A stretch of 64,000 bases of DNA from the NCBI GenBank assembly GCA_026545225.1, contig CM048850.1, positions 7,737,501 through 7,801,500 of the forward strand, written 5' to 3'. Shown here piece by piece: positions 1 through 13,145 of the stretch (within the stretch, counting starts at the first letter, position 1; every line of letters begins with the position of its first letter). The stretch is from Cornus controversa (lineage: Eukaryota; Streptophyta; Magnoliopsida; Cornales; Cornaceae). Under the pieces are notes generated by a model. It was not told the DNA's origin. It worked only from the letters and a program-made list of their open reading frames with translations, and ran no database searches. The translations under genes were made by a program, and so were the position numbers.

Positions 1-1075
1 ACCCAAACTCTATGCTATGTTTCCCGAAACCCAGTGGGGTATTGCCAACTTTCGTCATCATCAAGTTACCTCTATTTTTACTCTAGCATCTACTGTCATT
101 TACCCGAGGCTCGTGAAGCTATTTTACCATAACTGAATGCCAAAACCAGACAAGCGAGGAGTTTTTGTCAGTAGATGGAAGGCAAGTTCGTGTTGATATA
201 TCGACTATTGCTACTGCTAAGAGCTGCCCCCATACATGCCCAAATGCTTTGGTAGATATCTACACTCCTTTACCTAAGGTCTTTTTGTAGTAAACTTGGC
301 TGCACATTTATGTGCTGGCCAATTTTCTCAGCCAAAGAATAATGTTGCTTCTAAATCCTCTATGCCCAATCACTTATGGTTCATTGACGTCATGTTATAT
401 AAGAATGTTTGTCCAGTTGGGCACAAGACTGAAAGATGTCAAGAGTTCCTCTAAGCTTTATATGTTATACATTTTGGGTACTGGTTATCTTTTCCACAGA
501 TTGTATAGGGCCAGATTGAGAAATTATATTCGAAGGTTTTTGGCAAGTCACAAAACAGTGCAAGTGACTGGGAGTTTGCATTCCCCACTCTTATTTACCA
601 GTTGTTATCTGCACAGGGGTATGAGGTTGACAAGGATGAGCTCTCTTTTACATGGGATACCCATTATGGCACACATAACTGGAACATAAGTAGGTCACAT
701 ATGCTTCAAAGAGTCATTGTTATGCCAAGAGAGCTATTCAGACCGGCCTGCGGAGGGGAGGTCATCATAGCACCATGACCAATGGTGGAAGTGCATGAGG
801 AGGCCGAGGCAGAGGAGGTGAATGTCAATACACCGACTAGAGGCCAAGCTTATGGCCATTTAAAGGAGCATATTGCAGGGTTGACTACCCAGTTTGGAAC
901 CTTGCGAACAAAGGTATCTGCATAATTCAGAACTTTGAAGACAGAGATGGCAGATCAATATAGAGAATCTTGACAGGATCAGAGGGAGATGAGGATGATG
1001 TTGCGTGCTTTGATACGACATTCTAGAATTGACCCAGACGCTCTGGTACCACCTTCTCCTTCATTTCCCAGAGGT
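1..1075 (+). pseudogene. Degenerate 'putative plant transposon protein' ORF of an Athila-like element (5' end outside window)
   Basis: The plus strand reads a broken protein that matches, segment by segment, the minus-strand ORF at 16140-16898: a KLYAMFPETQWGI block near the start, an RLVKLFYHN block near 110, then a CAGQFS...SMPNHLWFIDV block at about 312-400 and QEFL/ALYVIHFGYWLSFPQI at about 440-510. The C-terminal half (about 790-1060) is polar, glutamate-rich and probably coiled-coil. This family is usually called 'putative plant transposon protein' and sits downstream of pol in Athila/Tat-type elements; its function is unknown. Several in-frame stops and at least one frameshift show that it is dead. 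It is followed by a T-rich tract and then by the element's LTR. The family match is well supported by the second copy here; the name is from memory. Confidence 0.7.
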
Positions 1076-1889
1076 AATTATCTTTTGTATTTTTAGTTTT
1101 TTTTCTCATTTTCTTTTCTTTAATTTATTTTCCTGTATTATAGTTTCAAGAAAAAAAAGAAAAATTTCTCTATTTCATATTTATTTTTACCCTATTTCAC
1201 TTGGTTGTTGGGGTATAGTGGTTTGTTTTACAGGGTATCGCATCTGAGTTTGAGCATTGGCTATCTTGGTTTGTAGCTTTAATGATTTAAGTTATTAGGT
1301 TCTTTGGGGTGTCTTAGCACCTAGTGCCCTAAAGCCATCTGGTTTGGGAGTCACTGACTTAAAGATTGCTACATGGATCTTACAAAGAGCTTAATGGACC
1401 AAGACATTGCACAACCAATAAATCAATGAAAAAAAAGAGAGTCATGTATTCATGTTTGGAAGTACGAGTTTAATAAGGGGAGCTAGTGAGTTGAAGGGGT
1501 GTGTGACTTAGTATATTCGAAGCTGGGTTATGCTACATGAGAGGATTGCTACTTCACTTTTCATGAGAAAGCAAGGGTTGGTTGCTTTAAGATGTGTCGA
1601 TGTGAATTACGCATGGGGACCATTGCTTTGAATTATAGAATCTAAAGATTTAAAATTATTCTTAAATGTAGGTCTGTAACTATATATTGTAATCTTCTTC
1701 TTGATTAATATTTAAATAGGAATTTTGAATTCTTGTGGGTAACATTTCTGAAAACCCTCACAAAATTATAACTCGTCCACTAGGGGGAACCAAGGGGTTC
1801 AAAGGCTTGTGGCATATGCAAAATGCAATCATTTCTCCCACGAAAGACGAGTTTGGTAGTTTATTTAGTGTTCAGTAAGCTTCCTTTGT
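1076..1889 (+). other. Non-coding 3' internal region of the Athila-like element
   Basis: There is no supported reading frame. A T-rich stretch (about 1080-1140) follows the broken ORF, and short G-rich runs near 1779-1800 could be a decayed polypurine tract. The exact start of the downstream LTR is not visible. Confidence 0.4.
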
Positions 1890-3323
1890 TTTAGTTTTAT
1901 TTTATTCTATTCCTAAGGGACTAGTAATATGTAAGTTTGCATATTAAATTCTCTTACTGATAGATTATTTATGATTTTACTCTGTTCTAGTGTTTTCTAT
2001 ATTTTGAGGGCCTTAATGGTTATTTTAGTTAAAATCATGATTTTTGGGCTTTTAAAGATGATATTCAAGAGGGTTATATGAAGCCTACATCAAGTGGATC
2101 AATTCAACTTCATATTTCAACACGAAATAGCCCAAGGAAAAGACCCAAGAGAATTATAAATGCTTAAGGGTATTTCGGGCTAAAATCCAATTCTGCACGT
2201 AATACAATTAGTTATTTAATGACATGCTTAGTAGACTTAAATGATCTTTTTGTGTTTTCGGTTACGGGTATGGGACTGAAATGGGTTTGGGTAACCGGAG
2301 AAAATAACTACCGGCTCTAGAGAGTGGTGTGGGGGTATGGATGAAGTTTTAAGGGTATAAGTGAAGTTATGAAAAATGAGGAAAGGCTAGTTTGCGAATA
2401 AGTGCAAATGGGCCATAACAAGGAGCAAATAAGGAAAAATGGAGGGTTTAGTTGCAAAGAGGCAAATATATATGTTATATAGATATATATATGGAAAAAG
2501 AGGGGGGGAAATCAGATTTTTTTTATCTCTCTCTCTCTCTAGATTCGGTTCTCACTCTCTCTCTCTACAAAGTTCATCTTCTCTCCTTCTCTCTAAGTTT
2601 TGAGGGCCAAGAAGTGAGATTTGAGGGTAAAGCCAAGACCAAAAGTTGTTCCCCTCGCTCTCCTCTTCATTTTGATCGGTGGAAAGTTCCCATTGGAGGA
2701 GTTTTGAAGCTTGGTGAAATTTGGGTCTTCCACTTCTAAGTTTGGATTTTGAGGTAGGGGTTCTTCTTCTCATCTCTTTGTCGATTCTAGGGCTTGGGTG
2801 AAATGGTGAGAGTTAAGTGTGTATATTGCATGGTTTAGAGTGGTAAGAGGGGTGGGAGGTGATGTTCTACTCTCTTTAGTCTCTATTGTGTAATAGATAT
2901 GTATATGGTTGTATATACGGTATAAATGGGTGAATGTGTGAGAGATATTAGCATGTATGCAATTGTGCTAGATTTTGTGCACATATGTGAAAATGTGTTA
3001 TATTGAACATGTATGTTTTATGTATTGTTGAGTGAGGCAAATGCATGCTACCTTTATATAGAAAATGTGTGCATTTATAAAGTATGACTAAAATGTGCTT
3101 AGGTGATGTTGTGTGAGCATATGTGGATTGTATGCTAGGCCTTGCATGTATAGGTAAATATATATGTGGTATTGTGAAGATGAAAATCATGCTATGTGTT
3201 TTATTAATTGGCATGTACATTATGAAGCATGAGATTGAATGCTAGATCGTTATATGTTCGAAATGCATATATTGGAGCCGTTGTGAGGTAAACGGGAGAG
3301 AGAGTGGTTGTGTAACTTGTTCA

Positions 3324-3533
3324 ATCACCTTGGAGTAGCGAATACTCGGTGATGATTCGATCACCTCGGAGTAGAGAATACTAGGTGATGAATTCTGAAA
3401 TAATCTAATCACCTCGGAGTAGAGAATACTCGGTGATAGACTTTGAAATGGTCCGATCACCTCGGAGTAGAGAATACTCGGTGGCGGATTCCTCAACGGT
3501 CCAATCACCTCGGAGTAGAGAATACTCGGTGAT
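3324..3533 (+). repeat. Five-unit array of imperfect hairpins in the LTR
   Basis: Five copies of a 30-bp core start at about 3324, 3360, 3408, 3456 and 3504; the last three intervals are exactly 48 bp. Each core begins ATCACC and ends GGTGAT, with GAGTA facing TACTC inside, so each can fold into a stem with a 3-nt bulge and a GAGAA loop. The fourth copy has a damaged right arm (GGTGGC). Confidence 0.85.
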
Positions 3534-4525
3534 GGATTTTGTAATTGTGTGGGAAGTGACTCGGTTGGATGATTTGGTCAAGAATCATGTTAGGATATCG
3601 GGTTATGTTCGAGGGAGAGAAAATCATATGATTATTGCTTTCATTGTTAAATTATGAAGCATGATTTATGTTTAATGCATTTCTTATACACATGCATTGC
3701 TTGTGAATGAACATGGAATATGTTGGATGATACATGTAATGTAGTGACATGTATTCATGTAGGTCGTGTCGGGTCGGCACTTAGGTGGGTTGGGGTATCT
3801 CTACTGAGCCGCAGTGGTGCTCACCCCATTATTATAAACTCTTTTACAGATAAGGCGCCAATGACGGATGGGACTTGAATGTTTAAGCGGGATTTTGGTA
3901 GCATTTTTGATATATTTTGGGGATGTTGTATATTTGGCTATCCGTGCCGGCTTGTGGCACATTGTTTATGTAGTTGTAATCATGGTTGGATTTTTAGCAT
4001 TTTTGGACCTTATGCACGAAATCCTTGTAATGACTATGAACTTGGAATCTTGATGTTTTGTGGTGATTTCTTAGACTTAATTCAATTATGGATTGTAAAG
4101 TTATGGTTTCCTCTTACATTATAACTTTATGGTTGGACTTTTCTCAAGTATAAGAATTGGGAATGAATGGAAAGGATATGTGGTTTGAATGGATGGACTT
4201 TAATTATGGCTTTGTATAACTATGGTTGAAGTATGATTTGGATGAAATGGATGATTTGGAATGCAAAGATTGTAAATTTATGATTTCATTCAAATGTTGT
4301 AAGTTGTGTGAATGTTTTGATGGTGGTCAAGGGATTTGCATAGCCATTTGGGGGAAACATGCCCAAAAAGTGTTCATTTTGGATCCATTGAGTGTTCATG
4401 AGAATTTCTATTAGTTTTGGTAGATTTTAAATCATGATTTGAATCATGTTTTGAGTTTGATTTTGAGTTGGTAATGTGATTGAATACTTTGAGGCTTTAA
4501 AAATCAGGTTTTGGGCTATTTTTAG

Positions 4526-4680
4526 CACTTTCGGTCGAGTGGGCTCTGCATCGGTCGACCGAAAGTGCAATATCCCGAGAGTTTGCATTTTATAACAGGT
4601 TTTGGTTGACTAGGCAATGTTTCAATCGACTGAAAGTCCCCTTCAGTCGACCGAAACTACCTATCAGCCGACCGAAAGGA
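4526..4680 (+). repeat. Array of TCGGTCGACCGA palindromic motifs
   Basis: The arms GCACTTTCGGTCGA (4526-4539) and TCGACCGAAAGTGC (4556-4569) form a perfect 14-bp inverted repeat with a 16-nt loop. Further variants of the CGACCGAAA motif follow up to about 4680. The array lies about 370 bp before the LTR end. Confidence 0.8.
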
Positions 4681-5594
4681 ACCTGGGCAGCTCCATTTGC
4701 ATCCGAACTTCAAACGGGTGTAAATTCTTCGTTTTAGATCGAAATTGAGTGCCGTTTTTTTTGACATTCGATGTTTTTAAATATTATATCCAATGGTGTG
4801 GGTTTCAGTCACAAATAATGATCTCACAGGTTCGCATGTGTGAAAATATGTAGGCTGCAACTAGTTGGTTATACAACCGAGGCATGGTTTGGGGCCCATG
4901 GTGGTTGATTAAGGTTAGATGATGTATATCTATATGAAAGGTAAATTTAAGCTTTCATGTTAATTTATAGAGAAAATAGAGGGTCCATTGGGATTAATGG
5001 ATGGGTTAACCTCCGGTTTCCCAGGAGTTGGAAATTCGGGCGTTACACTCAATCTCTCTTATTTCCTGTGATTATGAAAGTCATTATTACACAATGGTAA
5101 TCATTGAATATATCATTAAAAGCTTTGATGGATTATGACTAGAGAAGATGGACCATACTGCACCCTAGAGTAGAGTAGTTAGGCAGATGGCTTATGCCAA
5201 TTGAAGGTAATCTATGACTTAGCCTTAACCATATGTTATCCTCTTGATGATTGGAGGTGAGCTTTTAGCCACTGACATGACTAATGCACGGTATAATTCC
5301 CCATAGTAAAAGCAATTGGCCATTAATTGTAAAGTTAGTGGTGAAGTCAATAACCCTAGATTTATCTCATACTTTCTACAATCCTTAGTTTCTCTGGCTC
5401 TTGTTTATTTGTTTAATTAGTTAATGTAGAAATAAAAATCAGCAACTTATTTTCCTTGAATTTAATTAGAATTAATTCCATACATCTAACTCAGTCAGAC
5501 CATAGTCCTGGAGGATCGACACCCTTTCGATAGCCCTATTCTGCAAAGAATTCGTTCTATTGCGAAGTGGTATATTTTAATTGATACACTTAGC

Positions 5595-5756
5595 CATGAT
5601 AAGATCACTATTGCTCCTCTCTCTCTCTCTACTATTTCTCCCTTTAATAGCATGTTTATTTCTTAGTAATTCTTTTTTCTTCTTTAAATCTATATATTGA
5701 TATTCGTAGATCTATTTTGGGTTTCTATGCATGAACTTGTTTTGCTTGAGATTTTC

Positions 5757-5789
<33 letters not shown>

Positions 5790-8700
5790 ATTGTTATTTA
5801 TATCATGATAGAGTAATTCATTTGATATTTGATGGTTGGTTGGTGATTTTCAGTTGATTTGAGCTTAATATAACATATAATGGCCTATGCTTTGCTTGAG
5901 ATTTAAAATTATATATGTCAAAAATTTGATGTATAAATTGAGGACCATTAGAATAATTGTTGAATTTATTTTTTTCTTAATGAGCTCTATTTATCCTCTA
6001 CCCTATTTTTTTCCCTGAATTTTCTTTTTAAATGTTACATAACATTGGACATCAGACTTAACTTCCAGTTTTAGAAACCAGAAATAGAATGACAACAAGT
6101 GGGTCATTTTCAAATTTTAATAAAAAAATAAAACTGAGTAAAGCTTTGATTTTCAACTGGGGAACAATTGGACTATGCCAGCTAACTTTGGTTGCGAATC
6201 AATGGTTGCACCTATGTGGAGTGATTCGGTTATGGTTGGCACTGCAAGAATGAGGGGAAGGTCAAATAGACAAAGGATGAATTTTTAAAGATTTGACCGT
6301 AAATTAGGCATTGGGGTTTCTTAAGTTTTTCTCTGTTACCACTGCTCATCTTTGTTCATGCCACAAGTAAGATATTTACTGCAGCTTCTAATGACATAAC
6401 ATACTGGCTTCTCTAAACAACTTTAGATGTATCTATGAATTTTTCTCTTTAGTCTGGTAACATGTTTTTAAAATTTTTATATTTATGCCATAAGGTTCTG
6501 TAATGTCCAACACCTACTTCGTATTTTTTGTACATATAGAAGTGTTATCTTTTCTAGTTTACTTGATTAGAATATCATCTTTTTTCTTAAGATTAGGGTG
6601 CACCTACAAATTGTTGAATTTGGTTTGTTAATTTACATTATTTGGCAAAATGAAAGAAATTTTTGTTAGATCTACTCCCTATCTGTGCTTGATGATTTGT
6701 AATATATTATTATTATTTCTTGAAAGAGTGTGACAAATAACCAAGTCTTTTCCATATAGGTTCAATTAACAAACCTTTACTCAAACTAGTGAACTAATTT
6801 TTGTTCTCTTATGCATATATAATTCTCAACTCCTATAAATAGGCTTTTTAGAAACTCTCTCATAGGTCAGCTAGCTTGATTAACTTAAATCCAAATTATA
6901 CTCATTTCTTGTAATTAATTAGTCTTTCACTCTCATTTTTTGTTCATGAATTAAATTAATTTCCATTTGGTATATACTCCTAGTACTTCTGAGTTGCTTA
7001 AATAATAATCTTCAGGATTACTTAATTGTTCAATGTAGTATTTCTTCAATAATATGTTATAACAGTTTTATTAAATGCATTTGAGCTAGCTGAACTTATC
7101 TTAAACCTTGCAAGAATCTACCCTCTAATATAACTATTTGGTGCTTCCTTTTTGTTGATATATGCCAACACATTGATTTGTATTTGCTGTCAACTTCATG
7201 CAAGTATTTCTAAATTGACCAAGATGTACTTTGCTTCATTGTGACAATTTCTTTTAAGTTCATCTAACTATTTAGCATTATTGTCTACTGATTAGAGTTT
7301 CAATTTGAGGTTGCATATGTAAGTTAGGCATTTACTCTACAATTTGAGTTTATTAGCATTTATCCTTGCTGGCATCAAATCATATAAAAGAACATGGCAA
7401 TTGCTTGACATATGGAGTGTATGCTTGAAGATTTGCATAACGCAACTATACTTTGAGATCTGCAAGAATCACTCAAATATGAACACTTGAAACCCCTGAA
7501 TGTGTCTCTACTGCTGTCAAAAGGTCCCTATGACATGTTTTATTAGCATCTGATCTAAACTGCATGTTTGATCATTATGACATGTAATATTTAATACATT
7601 GAGGGTGCAGTAAGTATTTCTTTCCCAAAAGAAAGCCTGCATAAATTTCAAGCATTCCCTCACATGTCTCAGCACTGTTCATTGCTGAAAATTGACTTAT
7701 GTTTTGTCAAATTGAATCTAGTTTTTGAACTTGTGTTTATCTTTCCCAACAAATATTTTTAGGTCACACTGATATGTTTTCGGTGTTTAGGAGGTGTTAC
7801 AATGGCTGCAGCAAATTTTGACTTGCTAATACTTAGTTTCTGTACACATATTGCTATCAAAATCATGAAATACAATCAATCTGTTGCATCTAGACTTAGG
7901 ACTTAAATTGACCATTCCAGCATATGTATTTAAGTTGTTCCCATGTTTTTTGTTAACATAGAGTTGCTACAATGACTGCATAATCATTTGACCAATGAAG
8001 CTCATTTTTATACTGTCAAATTTGGTTAATCTACTTCTATTGCTACTAAGTGATAATCCAGGTGTCCTAAACACATCGTATTGAGTGAACATTGACAATT
8101 ATTGAGGCAATTAAATGTCTATTTTGAAGTCCTCATAGTTCTACACCTTCTGAGCTCCTGTTTGTCAATTATTTTTGCTGAAAAGTTATATACATTGTTT
8201 TTAACACTTGGTAATGTATTGATTCTGAGTTTAATGCTTGCTAGCTCCTTTATTTACATTTGACCTTTTGGAGCATAATTTTTGTTGAAAAAATGTTGTA
8301 GATGATTTGAAAAAGGCCAAAAGTACAACCAGATTGTGTTGTTTTATTTCTGGGCTGCTTATATATATACCAACATGATTGTTTATTCATCTTATATGTG
8401 GTATTGATGTGGTTAATGTTGGGTTAGAAGCTAATTTAAAATTCTGACCACCCAAAACCTGATTTGCTCATTCAATCTAGTTGTCAAGGATCCAAAGGAC
8501 AGTTACCTTGAGCTAGAAAAATTCTAGAGTGATGCTCATGACTCCTAACAAGTGTATTTTGATATATTTGTGCTAGTTTTGCTAAGAAAAGACTCTACAA
8601 TTGACTGCTTTCAATATTGATCATCTAGAACTTATCTTTTATCAATACTTTGTTGTCATAACAACTTAGAAAGAGGTTCAATATGTTTCATTTGATGTCT

Positions 8701-8831
8701 GGTTTGATAAAGTGTTTCTAGTAGTGTACTTAAGTCTGTGTCATGTATATTTGCCTTACAATATTGGTTCATTTTCAATAGCTTCTATAAAATAATTAAT
8801 ATATATATATATATATTATACAACTAATTAC
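5595..8831. other. Gene-free AT-rich region upstream of the CACTA transposase
   Basis: No reading frame with recognisable domains was found on either strand. It holds CT microsatellites (about 5613-5630 and 5757-5789) and a TA run (about 8799-8817). It may include the promoter or first intron of the downstream CACTA transposase, but I could not find a 5' terminus of the CACTACAAGAA type in it. Confidence 0.5.
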
Positions 8832-10530
8832 ATGGATAAGTCTTGGATTTATCATCACACTAGGGGTAGTGAAGAGTATTTTAATGGCATACAATAGTTC
8901 ATTGAGGTGGCTAGTCGTCATATAGACTCGGCCGGTAGGTGTCAACGTCCGCGTTAACGTTGAAAAAACAAATCATATCTTCCAATTAAAGATGTTGGGA
9001 AGCATCTTAATAAGGTTGGGATGTACAAGGAGTATACATATTGGATATATCATATAAAGGTTTGTCATAGCAGCAATAATGTTAATGTTAATACTAATAT
9101 TAGTGAGGAAAATATCCACGATGAAGACAGAATTGTTGATAATGTATTTGAGTTGTTGGATAATGTACAGATCGAAAAATTCACTAATGATAAACAACAA
9201 GAAGATTCACTTGAAACAAATGTGGGAGGGAGAAGTTTTGATAGATTGCTAAATGATGTACAATGTGAATTGTGGGTAGGTTGTAAAAAATACTCTAAGT
9301 TGTTACCGATATTAAAGTTGTTCCATGTGAAGGTTATGAATCTAATGACCAACAAAGCTTTTGACATGATGCTTGAGGCATTTAGAGATATGCTTCCTGA
9401 CACCAACGTGTTACCAAAGTCTCATTACAAGACTAAAAACTTATTACGCGAATTGGGTCTAGGATATGAGTGTATCCATGTATATAAAAATGTATGTGCT
9501 CTATTCTGGAAGGAGAATGAAGTTAAAGAAAATTGTCCACAACGTGGTGAGTCAAGGTATAAACCTCACGAAGGAAAGGGTAAGAAGATCCCTCAAAAGG
9601 TTCTTTGACATTTTTCTTTGAAACCAAGGCTTCATTGATTGTTTATGTCAAATGATACAGCCTTAGATATGCGGTGGCATAAGGAGAAACATGTGAAGGA
9701 GACAAATAAGTTAAGACATCGAGTTAATTCAAAAGTTCGGGAAGATTTTGACAATAAGCATAATTGATTTACAACAGATTCTTGTAATGATCGTTTTAGA
9801 TTAGCAACTGATGGATTTAATCCTTTTGGCGACATGAGTAATGCGTATAGTATATGGCATGTGATGATTGTGTCCTATAATTTACCACCTTGGATATGTA
9901 TGAAGGAACCATATATGTTTATGTCGTTACTTATTCCTAGTCAAAAATCGCCTGGTAATGGCATTGATGTGTATCTGCAACCGTTGGTTGATGAGTTGAA
10001 AGAATTATGGACAGACGGTGTGATGACTTATGATGCTTATATTAAATTCAACTTTAAAATACATGCGGCAATGATTTGGACCATAACTGACTTTCCCGCA
10101 TATGCAATGGCTTTCGGATGGATGATAAAGGGTTATCTAGCATGTCCAAATTGTAACAAATAAACATGTTCTTATTATTTGAGTTACGGAAGAAATATAT
10201 GTTATTTGGGAAGTCGTATATTTTTGTCATTCAATCATACTTTTAGGAAGTGTTATAAACAATTTAATGATAAGAGAGAAAATAGAGTGCCACTGAAACA
10301 ATGAAAAGGATTTTAAGCGAGTGGACATGGGACTTTCTGAGAGTTTGAGGAAATATAAATGTAGTTTAAAGAAACATTTTGATGAGCATCTCTTGGTTAA
10401 GAATGCACGTCGACATCCTAAAGATGAAATTGATATTGATATTTTGCAAGTCTTGTGTTATAGGTGGATCTCAGAGGAATTTCAGGTTCTCAACTACATG
10501 TTTTTTATTATTTACCTAGCCTTTTGAATA
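8832..10530 (+). pseudogene. CACTA (En/Spm) TNPD-like transposase remnant
   Basis: The ATG at 8832 opens with MDKSWIYHHTRGSEEYFNGI, the typical start of plant En/Spm-type transposases, which cut and rejoin CACTA ends in the nucleus. After a stop near 8900 the frame recovers at 9021-9608 (FDRLLNDVQCELWVGCKKYS, then KAFDMMLEAFRDMLPD). It continues at 9834-10163 with the conserved DGFNPFGDMSNAYSIWHVM-like block, spanning a frameshift or join near 9830, and a TDFPAYAMAFGWMIKGYLAC block. A remnant of the following domain is at 10321-10470. Multiple stops (for example near 9607 and 9765) and loss of the C-terminal half show that it is inactive. The assignment to transposase family tnp2 rests on motif order. 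Confidence 0.85.
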
Positions 10531-10619
10531 TTTACTGGAATCATTGAATGTCATATACTGATTTTACTTACTAATTGGGTTTGTTCACTTATTTTTGTAT
10601 TATTGTTTGAATTATTACA

Positions 10620-11331
10620 TAGGAAATAAGTGTAAAAAACAAAAAAAAAATGATCAAAGAACACAATTCCACATGTATCTAGATCGATGTTTAATAATAA
10701 TTATAAATTTTTAATTTACTATCAATTCAAACCATATATTGTTCAATGTTAACTATTAGTTTATGCTATAGTGTAAAGCAAAGCAAAACCAAGTAGATAA
10801 GGAAGTTGAGGAAGCTACAATTCATCAACTTAGTCCTGCAATCAACACCTACAATGTTGCTAATCCTTGTTTTATTTATTGTTCTTTCTTTTTTTTCTTT
10901 TTAATTTTATCTAGACTTAAAATATGTTATTATAATGAAGGATGATATGAAGGAAAAGTTCTTACAAGTTTCTCTCAAATCTGATGGTACTAGTAGTCCA
11001 AATAATGTCGAGATAGTGCTGGAGCAACTAGAAGGTGTTAGGAAGGATATCCTCATGGCCTTGGGAATAGATACATTGTTTCAAGTCATCAACGTGTATC
11101 CTCATCTTTTGAACAGTCCTCTATAAAGAGGGCAGAAATAGTAGAGGAGAAAAGTAAAAAAATGGCAGAGGAACTAGCAAACGTGCTGGAATAGTTGGAG
11201 GAAATAGTGAACGTGCGAGAACAGTCGCAAAAAATTACCAAAGCATGGGAGACGAGGCTTGTGCAATAACAACAACCTCCACCATAGTTCCACCATTATC
11301 AGCAAGAATCAAATACCAAACACGAGCATGC
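10620..11331 (+). pseudogene. Second CACTA gene (TNPA-like), 5' part, broken
   Basis: After an AT-rich gap, a lysine/asparagine-rich segment near 10625-10680 resembles the NKENRSKQ region of plant En/Spm-associated second ORFs. It is followed at 10935-11331 by KDDMKEKFLQ...SPNNVEIVLEQLEGVRKD and a glutamate/lysine-rich coiled-coil stretch, then a Gln/Pro/His-rich tail. In En/Spm this position is taken by a DNA-binding regulator of the transposon ends. Stops interrupt it near 11124 and 11193. It is cut at 11331 by the solo LTR, and the tail resumes in the same frame at 13603. Confidence 0.6.
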
Positions 11332-11706
11332 TGTAGAGGTCGAGTCCAATTTTTGACCAGCTTCCATTTTAAGCATCATTTTTGCCCTAATTCCATGTTA
11401 AATGATGTTTAGCATGTTTTGATTATGAAACACATGTTTGGGGAGTTGTATTAATGTTTTAGAAAGTTTTGAGCACATTTGGAGAAGTCTAACTTTTGGG
11501 TCAACGGGCCCCGGGATGAGGTCCAGGTGTGTTTGGGAATTCGAATTTTTTTTGAGAAAATATGTTTTTTAGTTATAGATCAAGTGAAATGTTTAGAGAG
11601 TTAAGGAAGTGATTTCAAAGCCATGGCCGCTTTCAAAATCGAAAGCGGAGGTCGGGAGGGTACGTTAAGTGACCTGAGGGCGTTTCGGTCATTTTGCACC
11701 ACAAGA

Positions 11707-11716
11707 TATATAAATA
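11707..11716 (+). promoter_or_regulatory. TATA box of the solo LTR
   Basis: TATATAAATA is followed about 45 bp later by a CT-rich leader (11750-11800) and by a splice-donor-like GAGGTAAGG at 11951. This gives the transcription direction as plus. Confidence 0.6.
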
Positions 11717-13145
11717 TCTAAGAGGACTGAGATACAATCATTTTTATAGACTTCTCTCTCTCTAACTCTCCGACTTCATCCCTCTCCTTTCTCTTTACAT
11801 TTCAAAAAGTTAGACGTTAATTTGGAAAACGTCGAAGGTAAAGGGTTTGCTTTACTCGGCGAGGGCTACGCATTGGATCAAACAAAATCTACATTTGGCA
11901 AGGTAGAAAAGGCTAGGATTTTGGAACTTAGCTTCCAAGACTTGAGATTTGAGGTAAGGGTGTAGATCCTTGCTTTATTTTAATTTTATAAGTCACATAA
12001 TTATGATATGAAAATTATTTTTGAGATTTTGTAAAAATATGATTTTATGCATATGTATATATTAAAATTATGTGTTGTGTATGACTTAGTGGTGTTTATG
12101 AATAAATGATATGATTTGTGTTCATTTGAGGAGTTGTGTGAGTTGATTCTATGAGTAAAGTAAATGCATGAAAAGAATATTTTCTTAAAAATGCATATGA
12201 GTTGTGATTTTCATGAGTTGGGTGTGATTTCATTGAATATGCATGAGTTGAGGATGATATGCAATAACTTGGTTTACGTTATGCATTGGTGAAAATTGTG
12301 ACAAGCTTGAGTTTTGGTGCATTATGTGATAAAATACAATATGTGAGAATCTGTGATTTTGGGGGGCATGTGTGAAAATTAAGAAGGGCCCGGAGCCCTA
12401 GCGTGCAAGCCCTAAAACTTGGCCAAGCGAATGTCACTTCCGCCAGGTTAGTAGCCCAAAAAGCGTAAGCAGAATTTGTAATCTTGACAAGATCCTTACT
12501 ATTAGAATTATGATAAGCTAAAGTCCCTAATTAAAGTAATTTCTAGTTTACATGGTGTAAGTTTAAAAACATGATTTCAAAAACATGATTGTTTTATTGT
12601 TTTAAGTATGAAAATTCATTGAGACATGGTATGTAGACACTTAAAGATTTCATGTGCATTCATGTATGGCTGTCTGAGTTAAGGTATAGTCAGGTGGATT
12701 AGTCTTACTAAGCCGTTAAGTTGGTCACCCCTATTCTCCAAACTCTTTTTTAGATAAAGCTCCCATAGAGGAGGAAGCTTAGAGTGCATGGACGGACTTT
12801 TGATGTTCGTTTTGGAGATGTTTCTTTTTTATGTGTAGATAGTTGTTCATGCTAGTTTGTGGCATGTGGACTATGTTGAAAATGTTGTATTTACAATTAA
12901 ATTATATTGGTGTGCTTAGACTTCAAATATAATTGCCACATATGACTTATGTATGACTTTTGGAATATCAATGGAGAATATTTAGTTTAAATCTCACTAT
13001 GTATGTTTTGTTGATATAATCACTGGAGAATCACATTTCTTATGTTGGACCATGTGATGAGTGTTATGGATCATTTGGAATATATAGAATGCTATAGAGA
13101 ATGTATGAACATTGAGGAATGAGAAGTGAGCATGAAATTGGCCCT

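Larger units (their letters stand above)
2216..5047 (+). mobile_element. Chromovirus-type LTR (probably solo) nested in the Athila-like LTR
   Basis: The right end is sharp: ...GAAATTCGGGCGTTACA at 5047, followed immediately by sequence matching the host LTR. It resembles the end of the TSD-proven solo LTR at 11332-13597 (GGAAATTGGAGCGTGACA). Inside, the order is an AT-rich TATA-like region (about 2460-2490), a CT-rich leader (2525-2600), a splice-donor-like GAGGTAGGGG at 2751, a hairpin array at 3324-3533, a TGCTCACCCC...TTTACAG block near 3830-3848, and a palindromic array near 4526-4680. The left end and TSD could not be found; the best candidate TSD on the right, CTCAA, has no mate near 2216. 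Confidence 0.55.
1890..5594 (+). mobile_element. LTR of the Athila-like element, interrupted by a second LTR
   Basis: Two blocks match the solo LTR at 20947-22440 in opposite orientation: about 1935-2215 matches the reverse complement of 22130-22415, and 5048-5590 matches the reverse complement of 20960-21510. The order of the blocks is the same in both copies. The 3' block holds a GGATCGACACCC segment and an AATTGATACAC segment close to the LTR end, typical of Athila/Tat U5 ends. Between the blocks lies an unrelated 2.8-kb LTR-like sequence, and roughly 600 bp of the original LTR are missing, so this is not a clean simple insertion. The outer boundaries are approximate. Confidence 0.6.

Noticed and set aside
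312-689. 125-residue plus-strand reading frame
   Set aside because: The frame homologous to the minus-strand copy at 16140-16455 is a different one; this is a shadow frame in a dead gene.
2452-2739. 95-residue frame in the nested LTR
   Set aside because: It covers the TATA region and CT-rich leader of the LTR and has no recognisable domain.
5595-8831. Host gene between the Athila-like LTR and the CACTA element
   Set aside because: No frame longer than chance and no recognisable domain or splice pattern on either strand.
9065-9406. 113-residue minus-strand frame
   Set aside because: Antisense shadow of the CACTA transposase.
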